DNA of 64,000 nt, taken from the NCBI RefSeq assembly GCF_000407505.1, contig NZ_ASWE01000001.1, positions 803,324 through 867,323 of the forward strand, read 5' to 3'. The DNA comes from Enterococcus phoeniculicola ATCC BAA-412 (GTDB lineage: Bacteria > Bacillota > Bacilli > Lactobacillales > Enterococcaceae). Below, piece by piece: positions 8,950-18,102 of the stretch (position 1 is the first letter of the stretch; each line of letters begins with the position of its first letter). The notes under the pieces are model-generated. The model made no database searches. It was not told the origin of the DNA and saw only the letters and a list, made by a program, of their open reading frames with translations. The translations under genes and the position numbers were made by a program.

Positions 8950-9005
8950 TTGCAATCTGAAATGAAGATGCTATAATGACAAGGTGTCATATGACGATGT
9001 GTCAT
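8950..9005 (+). promoter_or_regulatory. Promoter of tetR-efrAB with two tandem operator sites
   Basis: TTGCAA (8950-8955) and TATAAT (8972-8977) are 16 bp apart. Two directly adjacent 15-bp palindromic sites follow: ATGACAAGGTGTCAT (8976-8990) and ATGACGATGTGTCAT (8991-9005). The first overlaps the -10 box. This is the layout expected for autorepression by the TetR-type protein encoded next. Confidence 0.75.
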
Positions 9006-9041
9006 ATTTGTAAAAAAGATTCGAGAAAGAGGGAGGATATT

Positions 9042-9704
9042 ATGCCAACTCGTACATTTTTTCATTTGCCAGATGAAAAGCAGGAACGGTTATTGGAGGC
9101 AGCGCGTATTGAATTTTCAAGGGCACCTTTAAAAGATGCATCCATAGCAAATATTGTGAAGCTTGCTGAGATTCCAAGAGGAAGTTTTTATCAATATTTT
9201 GAAAACAAGGAAGATTTGTACTTTTATTATTTCGACTTGTTAAGACAAGATAGTAGAAGAGATATGGAGCAAGCAATTGATAAAGCCAATGGAGATTTAT
9301 TTAAGGGATTTGAGAATTATTTTTCTCAGATGATACGAGATACATTAGTGGGTGTAAATTCTTCTTTTTATCGCAACTTATTTATGAATATGGATTATCG
9401 TGCATCTAGACGAATGATTATTGACTTTGCAAAAACAAAAAAAGAACAGCAATGCGAGTCAAAAGAAGAGAAGCATCAGCATTTAGCAGAGCAAATTGAT
9501 ATGGAACTATTGAAGGTGAAGGATGTTAGAGAGCTTGATTTATTGATTCAGTTGTTAATGCATGCAGTATTTTCAACGGTAGTTAATGGATATAAGCACT
9601 TAGCAAATGATCCGGAGTATTCCATTGAATTAGTCGTTCAGGATTTTCGGCTGAAGACGAGCTGGCTACGTGAAGGTGCAATGAAACAGAGAGAAGGTAA
9701 GTAA
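9042..9704 (+). CDS. TetR/AcrR-family regulator of the adjacent ABC exporter
   Basis: This is a 220-residue protein with an N-terminal TetR helix-turn-helix (IANIVKLAEIPRGSFYQYFENKEDLYFYYF split over residues 33-65) and a helical ligand-binding C-terminus. The start at 9042 is chosen because AGGGAGGATATT precedes it. The upstream in-frame ATG at 8976 lies inside the -10 box, so it cannot be on the transcript. The stop abuts the ATG of the ABC exporter gene at 9705. The tandem palindromes at 8976-9005 are the likely operator. It should repress its own operon until a drug-like ligand binds (inference from family and layout). Confidence 0.85.
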   Translation: MPTRTFFHLPDEKQERLLEAARIEFSRAPLKDASIANIVKLAEIPRGSFYQYFENKEDLYFYYFDLLRQDSRRDMEQAIDKANGDLFKGFENYFSQMIRDTLVGVNSSFYRNLFMNMDYRASRRMIIDFAKTKKEQQCESKEEKHQHLAEQIDMELLKVKDVRELDLLIQLLMHAVFSTVVNGYKHLANDPEYSIELVVQDFRLKTSWLREGAMKQREGK

Positions 9705-11438
9705 ATGGTAAAAATAATCAAACGTGTCTCGCTGGTTTCAGCAATCATGGCCGTAATTTTTATGGTTGTTCAAGTATTAGCCGATTTATACTTGCCAACA
9801 TTGACCTCTAATATTATTGACAAAGGGGTTGCGACAGGGGACATCGACTATATCTGGCAAACAGGATTTGTCATGATCGGTTTTTCAGTCATAAGTATCC
9901 TTGCTGCAATAGGGAATACTTTTTTTGCAACAAGAGAATCACAAAAATTAGGGCGTCAGCTAAGAAGTGACGTCTACAATAAAGTAGAACATCTATCTAA
10001 TAATCAGTTTGATAAATTTGGGACAGCTTCATTAATTACTCGTACAACAAATGATGTTACTCAAATTCAAATGGTTACGCAAATGTTCTTGAGAATGATG
10101 ATAAATGCGCCAATCACATTAATTGGGGCAAGTTTTCTTGCATATAGTAAGGATCCCAAGTTAACACAAATCTTTTTATATGTCTTGCCAATTATGGCAG
10201 TCTTAGTTGGTGGAATCATGTATTTTGCCGTTCCTTTATTTAAGAGTATGCAAAAGAAAACCGATCGATTAAACTTGGTTTTTCGTGAAGGATTAACAGG
10301 TGTTCGTGTCATCCGTGCATTTGGAAAAACGAATTATGAAGAAAAACGGTTTGATGATGCCAACAAAGACTACACACAAACAGCCATTAAAGTAAATACA
10401 ATTGTATCCTTAATGATTCCATTGATGACTTTGATTATGAGTGGAACAAATATTGCCATTACATGGTTTGGAGGCCACTATATTGCTGATATGACCTTAG
10501 AGGTAGGGAATTTAATCGCATTTATGACCTATGCAATGCAAATATTGATGAGCTTTATGATGCTAGCAATGATTTTTGTTATGGTACCAAGAGCACAGGC
10601 CTCTGCAGAGCGTATCAATGAAGTATTAGAGCTTGAACCTGATATTACAGATGTAGCTAACCCAAATGAGCTGCCATTAAAAGGAAAAGAAGCAACCTTA
10701 GTTTTTGATCATGTTAATTATCGATATAAGGGAGCGGAAAACCTTGCATTGGAAGACATTGATTTCTCTGCAAAATCAGGAGAAGTGGTTGCGATAATCG
10801 GGGGGACAGGTTCTGGTAAAACCACACTCGTAAATTTAATTCCTCGTTTTTATGATATTGAATCAGGAAAAATTTTAATTAACAATACGAATATCTCAGC
10901 TGTTACACAAGCAAATCTTAGAGAAGCATTAGGCGTTGTTCCTCAAAAAGCGGTTTTATTTATGGGAACGATTCGTGAAAATATGCAGTATGGGGCAGCG
11001 GATGCTTCTGATGAACAAATCTGGAAAGCGTTAGAAATTGCTCAAGCAAAGGATTTTGTTTCTGAAATGACCGATGGACTAGATAGCTATGTTGAACAAG
11101 GAGGAGGAAACTTCTCTGGCGGACAACGTCAACGATTAGCCATTGCACGTGCTTTAGTGAAAAAAGCAGACATCTATGTCTTTGATGACTCATTTTCTGC
11201 ACTTGACTTTAAAACAGATGCAAAATTACGTACTGCGCTAAAAGCAGACGTAAAAGAAGCCATCATTGTTTTAGTTGCACAGCGCGTAAGTACAGTTATG
11301 GATGCTGATACAATTTTAGTGTTGGATGAAGGAAAACTTGTAGGAAAAGGAACACATGACGAGTTGATGGCGAACAACCAAACCTATCAAGAGATTGTTC
11401 GTTCTCAATTAAGAGAGGAGGATGGATCAAATGAGTAA
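9705..11438 (+). CDS. efrA: Heterodimeric ABC multidrug exporter, EfrA-like half
   Basis: This 577-residue half-transporter has an N-terminal six-helix ABC exporter domain (about residues 10-300) and a C-terminal ATPase domain. The ATPase domain has Walker A GGTGSGKTT (about residue 366) and the signature FSGGQRQRLAIARAL. Its Walker B ends in FDDS, with Asp at the catalytic Glu position. This makes one ATP site degenerate, as in LmrC, BmrC, EfrA and TM287. It acts in the membrane with the EfrB-like partner that follows, exporting drugs or dyes. The EfrA label rests on remembered similarity and gene order. Confidence 0.85.
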   Translation: MVKIIKRVSLVSAIMAVIFMVVQVLADLYLPTLTSNIIDKGVATGDIDYIWQTGFVMIGFSVISILAAIGNTFFATRESQKLGRQLRSDVYNKVEHLSNNQFDKFGTASLITRTTNDVTQIQMVTQMFLRMMINAPITLIGASFLAYSKDPKLTQIFLYVLPIMAVLVGGIMYFAVPLFKSMQKKTDRLNLVFREGLTGVRVIRAFGKTNYEEKRFDDANKDYTQTAIKVNTIVSLMIPLMTLIMSGTNIAITWFGGHYIADMTLEVGNLIAFMTYAMQILMSFMMLAMIFVMVPRAQASAERINEVLELEPDITDVANPNELPLKGKEATLVFDHVNYRYKGAENLALEDIDFSAKSGEVVAIIGGTGSGKTTLVNLIPRFYDIESGKILINNTNISAVTQANLREALGVVPQKAVLFMGTIRENMQYGAADASDEQIWKALEIAQAKDFVSEMTDGLDSYVEQGGGNFSGGQRQRLAIARALVKKADIYVFDDSFSALDFKTDAKLRTALKADVKEAIIVLVAQRVSTVMDADTILVLDEGKLVGKGTHDELMANNQTYQEIVRSQLREEDGSNE

Positions 11439-13308
11439 AGAAAAACAAGCTCATCCATCTAGACCTATGGGTGGAGGACCTGGTAGAAATATAGGTGCAA
11501 AAGGACCAAAAGCAAAAAACTTTTGGGGAACGGTTAAGCGGCTGTTTCACTATATGTCCAATAAAATTTATGCGATTATCGCTGTTATCATCCTAGCGAT
11601 TGCGGCGGTTGTTTTCCAAATACAAACGCCTAAAATATTAGGGAAAGCGACGACTGAAATTTTTAATGGTGTGATGAAGGGCGTTGCCCAAATGAAAACA
11701 GGGGCTAAACTGGATAGTTTTCCAATTGATTTTGAAAAAATTGGTCAAATTTTATTAACAGTTATCGCTATGTACCTCATTTCGGCACTCTTTAGCTTCT
11801 TACAGCAATTCATTATGACTCGTGTTTCACAACGGACGGTCTATTCAATGCGTCGTGAGCTAGAAGAAAAAATGAATAAAGTCCCTATTTCTTATTATGA
11901 TACGCATAGTAATGGAGATATTATGTCACGTGCGATTAATGATATGGATAATATTGCTGGAACGTTACAACAAAACTTAACTCAGCTCATAACTAGTGTG
12001 GTTACTTTTATTGGTGTTCTTTGGATGATGCTTTCTATTTCTCCTCAGTTAACGCTTATCGCTTTAGCAACCGTTCCATTAAGCTTAGTAGTAGTTATGA
12101 TTGTCGCACCAAAATCACAAAAATTTTTCTCAGGACAACAAAAGAGTTTAGGACTGTTAAATGACCAGGTAGAAGAAAGTTATGGCGGGCATATGGTTGT
12201 CAAAAGCTTCAATCATGAAGCTGCTAATCAGGCTGAATTTGAAATTGAAAATGAAAAGTTGTATGAATCAGGCTGGAAAGCTCAATTTATTTCAGCAATG
12301 ATTATGCCCTTAATGAACTTTGTTAAAAATTTAGGCTATGTATTTGTTGCAGTTCTTGGTGGTGTGAAGGTTGCTAACGGAAATATGAGCCTAGGGGATG
12401 TACAAGCATTCTTACAATATACGAGTCAATTTTCACAACCAATTACGCAAATCGCTAGCTTGATGAACACAATTCAGTCAACCGTAGCTTCTGCTGAACG
12501 TGTATTTGAGGTATTAGATGAATCAGAAATGAAGGATGAACCTTCTGGTGTTGCAGTGGTTGAAAATTCACCTTATAAAGTTCAATTTGATCATGTACAG
12601 TTTGGCTATTCCGAAGACCAATTATTAATGGAAGACTTCAATCTCGATGTAAAACCTGGAGAGATGGTTGCCATTGTTGGACCAACCGGAGCAGGGAAAA
12701 CTACGCTTATTAACTTATTAGAGCGTTTCTATGATGTAAGTGGTGGAAGTATCAAATATGACGGAAGAGACACTCGTGATCTAACACGTGACGAATTACG
12801 TGCACATTTTTCAATGGTACTTCAAGATACATGGCTATTTACAGGCTCAATTTATGATAATATAAAATACGGTAATGAAACGGCAACAGATGAACAAATT
12901 GTCCGTGCAGCAAAAGCCGCCCATGTCGATGATTTTGTTCGTAAGCTTCCTGACGGATATAAGACAGTTTTAAATGAAGATGCAAGTAATATTTCACAAG
13001 GACAACGTCAACTAATTACCATTGCCCGTGCGTTCTTAGCTAATCCAGATGTTCTCATCCTGGATGAAGCGACTTCAAGCGTAGATACACGGACTGAGGT
13101 TCTCATCCAACGTGCGATGAGTCGTCTATTGGAAAACAGAACAAGTTTTGTTGTGGCGCATAGACTTTCAACCATTCGTGACGCCGATAATATTATCGTT
13201 ATGAATCACGGTTCAATCGTGGAAACAGGAAATCATGACGAATTAATGGCAAAAAATGGTTTTTATGCTGATTTATATAATAGTCAATTTTCAGAGGATG
13301 CAGCATAA
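11431..13308 (+). CDS. efrB: Heterodimeric ABC multidrug exporter, EfrB-like half
   Basis: The 625-residue partner subunit has a hydrophilic N-terminal extension rich in Gly and Pro, six membrane helices, and an ATPase domain with Walker A GPTGAGKTT and an intact Walker B LDEATSSVD. Its signature is SQGQ instead of SGGQ. That fits the degenerate site it would form with the Asp-containing EfrA-like half. Two ATGs are in frame. The one at 11422 touches the AGGAGG sequence, while 11431 is nine bases away, so 11431 is chosen. It overlaps the end of the preceding gene by 8 bp, which implies coupled translation and fixed stoichiometry. Confidence 0.85.
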   Translation: MSKEKQAHPSRPMGGGPGRNIGAKGPKAKNFWGTVKRLFHYMSNKIYAIIAVIILAIAAVVFQIQTPKILGKATTEIFNGVMKGVAQMKTGAKLDSFPIDFEKIGQILLTVIAMYLISALFSFLQQFIMTRVSQRTVYSMRRELEEKMNKVPISYYDTHSNGDIMSRAINDMDNIAGTLQQNLTQLITSVVTFIGVLWMMLSISPQLTLIALATVPLSLVVVMIVAPKSQKFFSGQQKSLGLLNDQVEESYGGHMVVKSFNHEAANQAEFEIENEKLYESGWKAQFISAMIMPLMNFVKNLGYVFVAVLGGVKVANGNMSLGDVQAFLQYTSQFSQPITQIASLMNTIQSTVASAERVFEVLDESEMKDEPSGVAVVENSPYKVQFDHVQFGYSEDQLLMEDFNLDVKPGEMVAIVGPTGAGKTTLINLLERFYDVSGGSIKYDGRDTRDLTRDELRAHFSMVLQDTWLFTGSIYDNIKYGNETATDEQIVRAAKAAHVDDFVRKLPDGYKTVLNEDASNISQGQRQLITIARAFLANPDVLILDEATSSVDTRTEVLIQRAMSRLLENRTSFVVAHRLSTIRDADNIIVMNHGSIVETGNHDELMAKNGFYADLYNSQFSEDAA

Positions 13309-13335
13309 TTTCCTCATCTTTAAAAGAAATAAGAC

Positions 13336-13384
13336 AAATACTCTGTAAAATTACACCAATTTTCACAGAATATTTGTTTTTTTT
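13336..13384 (+). terminator. Intrinsic terminator of the tetR-efrAB operon
   Basis: Imperfect arms of about 15 bases (13336-13350 and 13360-13375) are followed by eight T. Confidence 0.7.
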
Positions 13385-13463
13385 CATTTTGTTTCGGATA
13401 ATACTTGCGGGAATTCAAGATGATGAGTACAATAAAATTTGACATAGAGGGGGAGAAGAAGTA

Positions 13464-14294
13464 ATGAGTGATTTTGTTTTAGAAAAAACGACTTATTTGA
13501 AGAGTGTTGCTATTCGAGTAAAAGATCGCGATGCAATGATTCATTTTTATAGAGATGTTGTAGGCTTTGATTTGAAACGCGAAGAAAACGAGCTTGCGAT
13601 TTTTGGCACACAAGAAACTGGAAGTGAGTTACTTCTTTTAGAAGAAAGCCCAAGAGCAGATGAACATAGTGGTGAGATAAAAAAATTACACCGATTTTCA
13701 CTAACTGTCCCTAGTGAAGAAGAGATGGCCAATGTCTTAACTCGTATTCGAAAGGCAGAGTATCCAATTGAGAATGCATTAGAAGACGATGATCGATTAG
13801 GCATTTTATTAGTCGATCCAGAAGGAAATGAGATTGGCATTTATTATTCAGAGGTGTTATCAGCAGATACAGCAACAGCTGAACCAATGGATCAAGAGGA
13901 ATTATTAAAAAAAGCAGATGAAGCAGTTCACGTGCTGGCAAGCGGTACACGGTTTGATAAAGTTCATTTAAATGTCAGTGACTTGGACTGTCAACGCAAG
14001 TTTCTAGATGAAGTATTAGGGTTGAGTGTACAAAATGAAAACAATGGCATTATGGTTTTAAACGAAGGCGATTTTCATGTAGGATTGAACGAAGCACAAG
14101 GCGGAACTATTGATTTACCAACAGATTCTGTTTTGGGCCTAGACTTTCTAAAATTTCACGTTAGTGAAGAAACCATGAGTAATCTTGAGTCGCGTTTAAT
14201 CACATTGAAAAAAGATTTTTTCATTGATAAAAAGAAAGCAATTATTACCATTTATGATGCAACTGGGATTGAATGGTGGTTTGTTAGAAAATAG
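13464..14294 (+). CDS. Two-domain VOC/CppA-like protein
   Basis: This 276-residue protein starts at ATG behind GAGGGGGAGAAG. It contains two vicinal-oxygen-chelate modules. The first (about residues 8-130) has VAIRVKDRDAMIHFYRDVVG and DPEGNEIGIYY. The second (about residues 165-275) has VHLNVSDLDCQRKFLDEVLG and DATGIEWWFV. The EESPRADEHSGEIKKLHRF segment recalls streptococcal CppA, once called a C3-degrading proteinase. The usual metal ligands (His at the first strand, Glu at the last) are partly replaced, so dioxygenase activity is doubtful. It is cytoplasmic and apparently monocistronic. Confidence 0.75.
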   Translation: MSDFVLEKTTYLKSVAIRVKDRDAMIHFYRDVVGFDLKREENELAIFGTQETGSELLLLEESPRADEHSGEIKKLHRFSLTVPSEEEMANVLTRIRKAEYPIENALEDDDRLGILLVDPEGNEIGIYYSEVLSADTATAEPMDQEELLKKADEAVHVLASGTRFDKVHLNVSDLDCQRKFLDEVLGLSVQNENNGIMVLNEGDFHVGLNEAQGGTIDLPTDSVLGLDFLKFHVSEETMSNLESRLITLKKDFFIDKKKAIITIYDATGIEWWFVRK

Positions 14295-14403
14295 TAAGTA
14301 GAGGGTGAAACAGAATACGTTTGTTTCCAATCTGTATTTATTTTTACAATACCAAGACAGAAGCGTTGTCTTGTTTAGGATCCACAGAAATCTAAAACGA
14401 AAA

Positions 14404-14439
14404 GGGCTGAGACAGTTAGTATGTCGCGGCCCTTATTTT
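14404..14439 (+). terminator. Intrinsic terminator-like hairpin
   Basis: Eleven-base arms 14404-14414 and 14422-14432 have one mismatch and one wobble around GTTAGTA, followed by TTATTTT. It separates the VOC gene from the serine hydrolase, and its presence argues against starts upstream of 14440. Confidence 0.6.
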
Positions 14440-14459
14440 GGCAAATTAGGAGGGATTAT

Positions 14460-15485
14460 TTGTATCTTAAAACTCAAAAAGAAATTGAAAAGAAAAAAGA
14501 GCAGGGCGTATTTCCCGGTGCAGTGTTTGCATTTATAGAAGGAGATAAACAGGAAATACATGTGATTGGAGAGGCTCGTATCGTTCCAGAGGCACTGCCG
14601 ATGGATGAGGATTACTTGTTTGATGTGGCATCATTGACCAAGGTTATCTGTACGACAAGTGTGGTGCTGAAACTCTTAGAAGATGGAAAAATACAATTGG
14701 ATGATCCGTTAAAAACCTATCTTCCCGAGTTTAAAGATGAATCAATCAGCATTCGTCATTTATTGACCCATACATCCGATATAAATACTTGGATAGAGAA
14801 TCGAGACGAACTGAATCAAGAAGAATTAAGAGCAGCCTACTTAACATTAAAAGCAGGAGAAAATCTTGGAAAAAAAGTGAAGTACACAGATGCAGGAACA
14901 ATTTTACTCGGATTTATGCTAGAGAAAATTTACTGGGAAGATGTGATTGATATCTTTCAAGAAGAAGTATTAAATCCAATCGGTATGATGCAAAGTCTAT
15001 TTTTACCTAAGGCCTCAAATCGGATTGTTCCAACAGAACAATTATCTACTGGCGAGGTGATTCATGGAGTGACACACGATCCTAAAGCGCGAATATTAGC
15101 TGAACATGCGGGAAATGCTGGGTTGTTTACAAATGTATCAGATGTAATTAAATTTGTAGAGATGTATCTTCAATTAGGAAGTGTGGAGAATGGAACCTTC
15201 CTGAAGAAAGAGACGATTTTAAAATTATTAAAGGACTGTACGCCTTCTGGAAAGGGACATCGTTCTCTTGGTTGGGATTTAAAAGAAGATGAGATGGATG
15301 GCCATCCTTTATTGTTTCATACTGGGTACACAGGGACATTTCTTTTACTAGATGTTGAAGAGCATTCTGCATTTATTTTTTTATCCAATCGTATCCATCC
15401 AGCTGACCATCGTGACGAATATATTCAGAATCGTGACGAAATTCTTTCTATTTACCTGAAAGAGAAGGCACTTAAAAAGAAATAG
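14460..15485 (+). CDS. Serine hydrolase of the beta-lactamase class C / PBP4* family
   Basis: This 341-residue protein has the three signature motifs of the fold: SLTK (S-x-x-K nucleophile, after FDVA), YTD in place of YxN, and HTG near the C-terminus. There is no signal peptide, so it appears cytoplasmic. Family members are esterases or D-amino-acid peptidases rather than resistance enzymes. I place the start at TTG 14460 because AGGAGGG lies five bases upstream. An upstream ATG at 14421 lies within the terminator hairpin and lacks a ribosome binding site. manA follows after about 40 bp with its own promoter. Confidence 0.8.
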   Translation: MYLKTQKEIEKKKEQGVFPGAVFAFIEGDKQEIHVIGEARIVPEALPMDEDYLFDVASLTKVICTTSVVLKLLEDGKIQLDDPLKTYLPEFKDESISIRHLLTHTSDINTWIENRDELNQEELRAAYLTLKAGENLGKKVKYTDAGTILLGFMLEKIYWEDVIDIFQEEVLNPIGMMQSLFLPKASNRIVPTEQLSTGEVIHGVTHDPKARILAEHAGNAGLFTNVSDVIKFVEMYLQLGSVENGTFLKKETILKLLKDCTPSGKGHRSLGWDLKEDEMDGHPLLFHTGYTGTFLLLDVEEHSAFIFLSNRIHPADHRDEYIQNRDEILSIYLKEKALKKK

Positions 15486-15526
15486 TGATATAATAACGAA
15501 GAATGAATTGAGAGGAGTTTTCTATT

Positions 15527-16483
15527 ATGCAAGAGCCGTTATTTTTAAAGCCCGTTTTCCAAGAAAAAATTTGGGGAGGCAGCCGTTTAAAAACCGTTTT
15601 TGGCTTTGATATTCCAAATGATAAGATTGGGGAAGATTGGGCGATTAGTGCGCATCCTCATGGTGTGAGTATTGTTGAAAATGGAGAATTTAAAGGAAAA
15701 AAATTGGATGAGCTTTGGGCGACTCAAAAAGAATTATTTGGAAACCCAACTGGCCCGGTGTTTCCTTTGCTAACCAAAATTTTAGATGCGGAGGATGAGC
15801 TGTCTGTTCAAGTGCATCCTGATGATGACTATGGATTAAAGCATGAAGGAGAGCTAGGAAAGACAGAGTGCTGGTATGTAATTGATGCAGAGCCTGGTGC
15901 TGAGATTATTTACGGGCATCATGCGAAAACGCGTGAAGAATTGGCTGAAATGATTCACGAAGGACGTTGGGATGATTTATTGAAGCGCGTACCTGTCAAA
16001 AAAGGTGATTTTTTCTATGTACCAAGTGGGACAATTCATGCAATTGGAAAAGGAATTTTGATTTTAGAAACACAACAAAGTTCTGATACTACCTATCGTG
16101 TATATGATTATGATCGTAAAGACGATCAAGGAAATACAAGAGAGCTGCACATTCAACAATCTATTGATGTGACAACTGTACCAGCAAGCGTACCTGATGT
16201 TCAAATCAAAGAAGCTCGTCAAGGAGCGTCTTCAATTATTACGTATCTGCAAACAGAATTTTTCAATGTTTATGAATGGCAGGTAGCAGGAAAACTTCAA
16301 GTGAAAAAACAGGCGCCTTATACGCTGATGACCGTTATTTCAGGAGAAGGACAAGTAGTCGTTGATGGAAAAGAGTATTCATTAACAAAAGGAACAAGCT
16401 GTATTTTCCCAGATGCGGTAAAAGAGTGGACGTTATATGGTGATCTGGATATTATCGCTTCAGAGCCTGGCGAACATGTGTAA
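15527..16483 (+). CDS. manA: Mannose-6-phosphate isomerase, class I
   Basis: The 318-residue protein has the type I isomerase metal site spread over VQVHPDDDY, KTECWYVI and the YVPSGTIHAIG block, plus the N-terminal KPVFQEKIWGG. It interconverts mannose-6-phosphate and fructose-6-phosphate with bound zinc, linking mannose use to glycolysis and supplying mannose-6-phosphate for polysaccharides. The length is typical of the short Firmicutes form. An extended -10 (TGATATAAT, 15486-15494) overlaps the end of the previous gene, and GAGAGGAG is the ribosome binding site. The gene is followed by a terminator. Confidence 0.93.
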   Translation: MQEPLFLKPVFQEKIWGGSRLKTVFGFDIPNDKIGEDWAISAHPHGVSIVENGEFKGKKLDELWATQKELFGNPTGPVFPLLTKILDAEDELSVQVHPDDDYGLKHEGELGKTECWYVIDAEPGAEIIYGHHAKTREELAEMIHEGRWDDLLKRVPVKKGDFFYVPSGTIHAIGKGILILETQQSSDTTYRVYDYDRKDDQGNTRELHIQQSIDVTTVPASVPDVQIKEARQGASSIITYLQTEFFNVYEWQVAGKLQVKKQAPYTLMTVISGEGQVVVDGKEYSLTKGTSCIFPDAVKEWTLYGDLDIIASEPGEHV

Positions 16484-16552
16484 GTCATCTGGTAGGGCTT
16501 CATGAGTATAACTAGTTTAGCTGTAAGAGATGTTCTAAAAGTTAGCTGATTT

Positions 16553-16601
16553 GATTGGTGTGAATTCGGTATTAAACCGAAGACATGCCAATCAATTTTT
16601 T
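16553..16601 (+). terminator. Intrinsic terminator after manA
   Basis: An 18-bp imperfect stem (16553-16570 with 16576-16593, two wobbles and a 2-nt internal loop) is followed by TTTTTT. Confidence 0.8.
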
Positions 16602-16766
16602 ATGCATAGATAATTGTATGAATCAACACATGATTGCCAGGACTTGTTCATTGGATAAAAACAAACCGAGAGCAGCGAATAAAAGATTGATTAAGTTCAG
16701 TCTTTAGTCTGACTTCAAAAGAGCTTTTTTTTGATATACTACAGTAAATTGGGTGGAGGTTATGTA

Positions 16767-17081
16767 ATGAAAAAGACAGGGAATTTTTTTGCTGATACTG
16801 CTATAGAAACGAGCCTTCTTCTATTCGTTTATCTTCTTTTAAACGTATTATGGACAAGCTATGGATTTCTTTTGATTTCACCATTGATTGTAATTGCTGC
16901 TTCACTTATGGGGCTGCAGAGTTTTTTATGGATTGATTTCTTTTTGACATGCTCTTTTGTCGCTCTTTTATTGTTTCTTACTCCGTGGTTTTTAAAGTTT
17001 ACCAGAAACTCGCTGCAACTTATGGGACAAACCATTTTTGAGCTACATAAAAACTATAGACTCCGTCACTGTGAATGTTAA
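16767..17081 (+). CDS. Small membrane protein of unknown function (104 aa)
   Basis: The start at ATG 16767 follows GGTGGAGGTT; a longer in-frame start at 16731 has no ribosome binding site. The product has three hydrophobic segments (about residues 13-33, 35-55 and 58-80) and a short basic C-terminus (KNYRLRHCEC). I do not recognise the family. It lies alone between two terminators. Confidence 0.55.
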   Translation: MKKTGNFFADTAIETSLLLFVYLLLNVLWTSYGFLLISPLIVIAASLMGLQSFLWIDFFLTCSFVALLLFLTPWFLKFTRNSLQLMGQTIFELHKNYRLRHCEC

Positions 17082-17139
17082 TGAATTTTAAAGCACTATC
17101 ACTTTAATCGTGAGAAATAGTGATGAAATTTGAAGAGAA

Positions 17140-17198
17140 AGGCACCACTTTTTGAGACTGATCCATTTTAGGGTCAGAGTCATCAAAAAATGGTGCCT
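17140..17198 (-). terminator. Bidirectional intrinsic terminator
   Basis: AGGCACCA (17140-17147) pairs with TGGTGCCT (17191-17198), extended inward by an A/T-rich stretch, with T-runs on both sides. It serves the small membrane protein and the minus-strand AraC gene. Confidence 0.8.
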
Positions 17199-17199
17199 T

Positions 17200-18009
17200 T
17201 TATTTTCGTAAACTACCAGGTGTACGATTCATTTTTTGTTTGAATAAAGTTGAAAAATAATGTTCATCAGAAAATGAAAGACGATCGGAGATTTCCTGAA
17301 TAGGTAATCGAGTTTCTGACAATAAGACTTCTGCCATCTCCATCTTTTTTGTTAGAAAATAATCATAAGGAGTCTGATGAAAGTACCTTTTAAAGAGTCT
17401 GGTCAATTGTGAAGAGGAGAGATTCACTTGACTGGCAAGATCAGAAATTGTCAATGTGGTCTGGACATGAGTATCTAAAATCAGTTTTGCTTTTTGAACA
17501 GCCTCTGGAATCAATTCTTCTTTAGGACGAAGTTGTTGATGGATACCTAATAGAAGTTTATGAAATAAAATGGAGGATTTTTCCGTCCGTTGTGTTGGCG
17601 TAAGAGGATATTCTTGGCAAACTTTTATCAGTGCCTCTAACGTATTCTTCACGTCAACGGATTTTAATAAATATCGTTGATGGAGATGATAGACATCAAA
17701 CAGTTGGTCGCACAGTGTACCAGAAACGTTTATCCAAATTTTATGAAATGGCGTTCGTTTATCCGACCAATAGAAATGATGATGATTTTTTGGCAAGATA
17801 TAACTATCCCCTGCTTCAGATTGATAGGAGAGTCCGTCAATTTGTATTTCCCCGCTTCCTGATAGGACATACTCAATACTATAGATTTGCGAATGCTCCC
17901 TCTTTACACAATAGCCAGCAAATGGATAGGTAATTCCAGCTAGCTCAATTCGAAAGATATCTGGAAATTGAAATTGTTCTGGTAAAAAACTAATTATAAG
18001 TTCTTCCAT
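17200..18009 (-). CDS. AraC-family regulator, probably of the adjacent GH2 gene
   Basis: This 269-residue protein has an N-terminal cupin-like ligand domain (YVLSGSGEIQIDGLSYQSEAG, about residues 45-70) and a C-terminal double helix-turn-helix with the AraC signature (ISDRLSFSDEHYFSTLFKQK). The start ATG 18009 follows GTGAGGA at eight bases; a GTG fifteen bases upstream lacks a ribosome binding site. It is divergent from the GH2 gene, with 93 bp between, where TATACT/TATAAAT promoter elements lie. Family members of this layout usually activate a neighbouring glycosidase in response to its sugar (inference). Confidence 0.85.
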   Translation of the reverse strand: MEELIISFLPEQFQFPDIFRIELAGITYPFAGYCVKREHSQIYSIEYVLSGSGEIQIDGLSYQSEAGDSYILPKNHHHFYWSDKRTPFHKIWINVSGTLCDQLFDVYHLHQRYLLKSVDVKNTLEALIKVCQEYPLTPTQRTEKSSILFHKLLLGIHQQLRPKEELIPEAVQKAKLILDTHVQTTLTISDLASQVNLSSSQLTRLFKRYFHQTPYDYFLTKKMEMAEVLLSETRLPIQEISDRLSFSDEHYFSTLFKQKMNRTPGSLRK

Positions 18010-18102
18010 GCGTGTATTCCTCACTTTTTCAGTCGTATTCTATCTTAAATTAAAACTATACGACGGTATACTATAAATGTAAAGAAAGATTGGAGGAAGA
18101 AA

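Noticed and set aside
8976-9041. Upstream start for the TetR gene
   Set aside because: The ATG lies within the -10 box of the promoter, so it would not be transcribed as a start codon.
14305-14538. 77-codon plus-strand frame between VOC gene and serine hydrolase
   Set aside because: It spans a terminator hairpin and overlaps the serine hydrolase in another frame.
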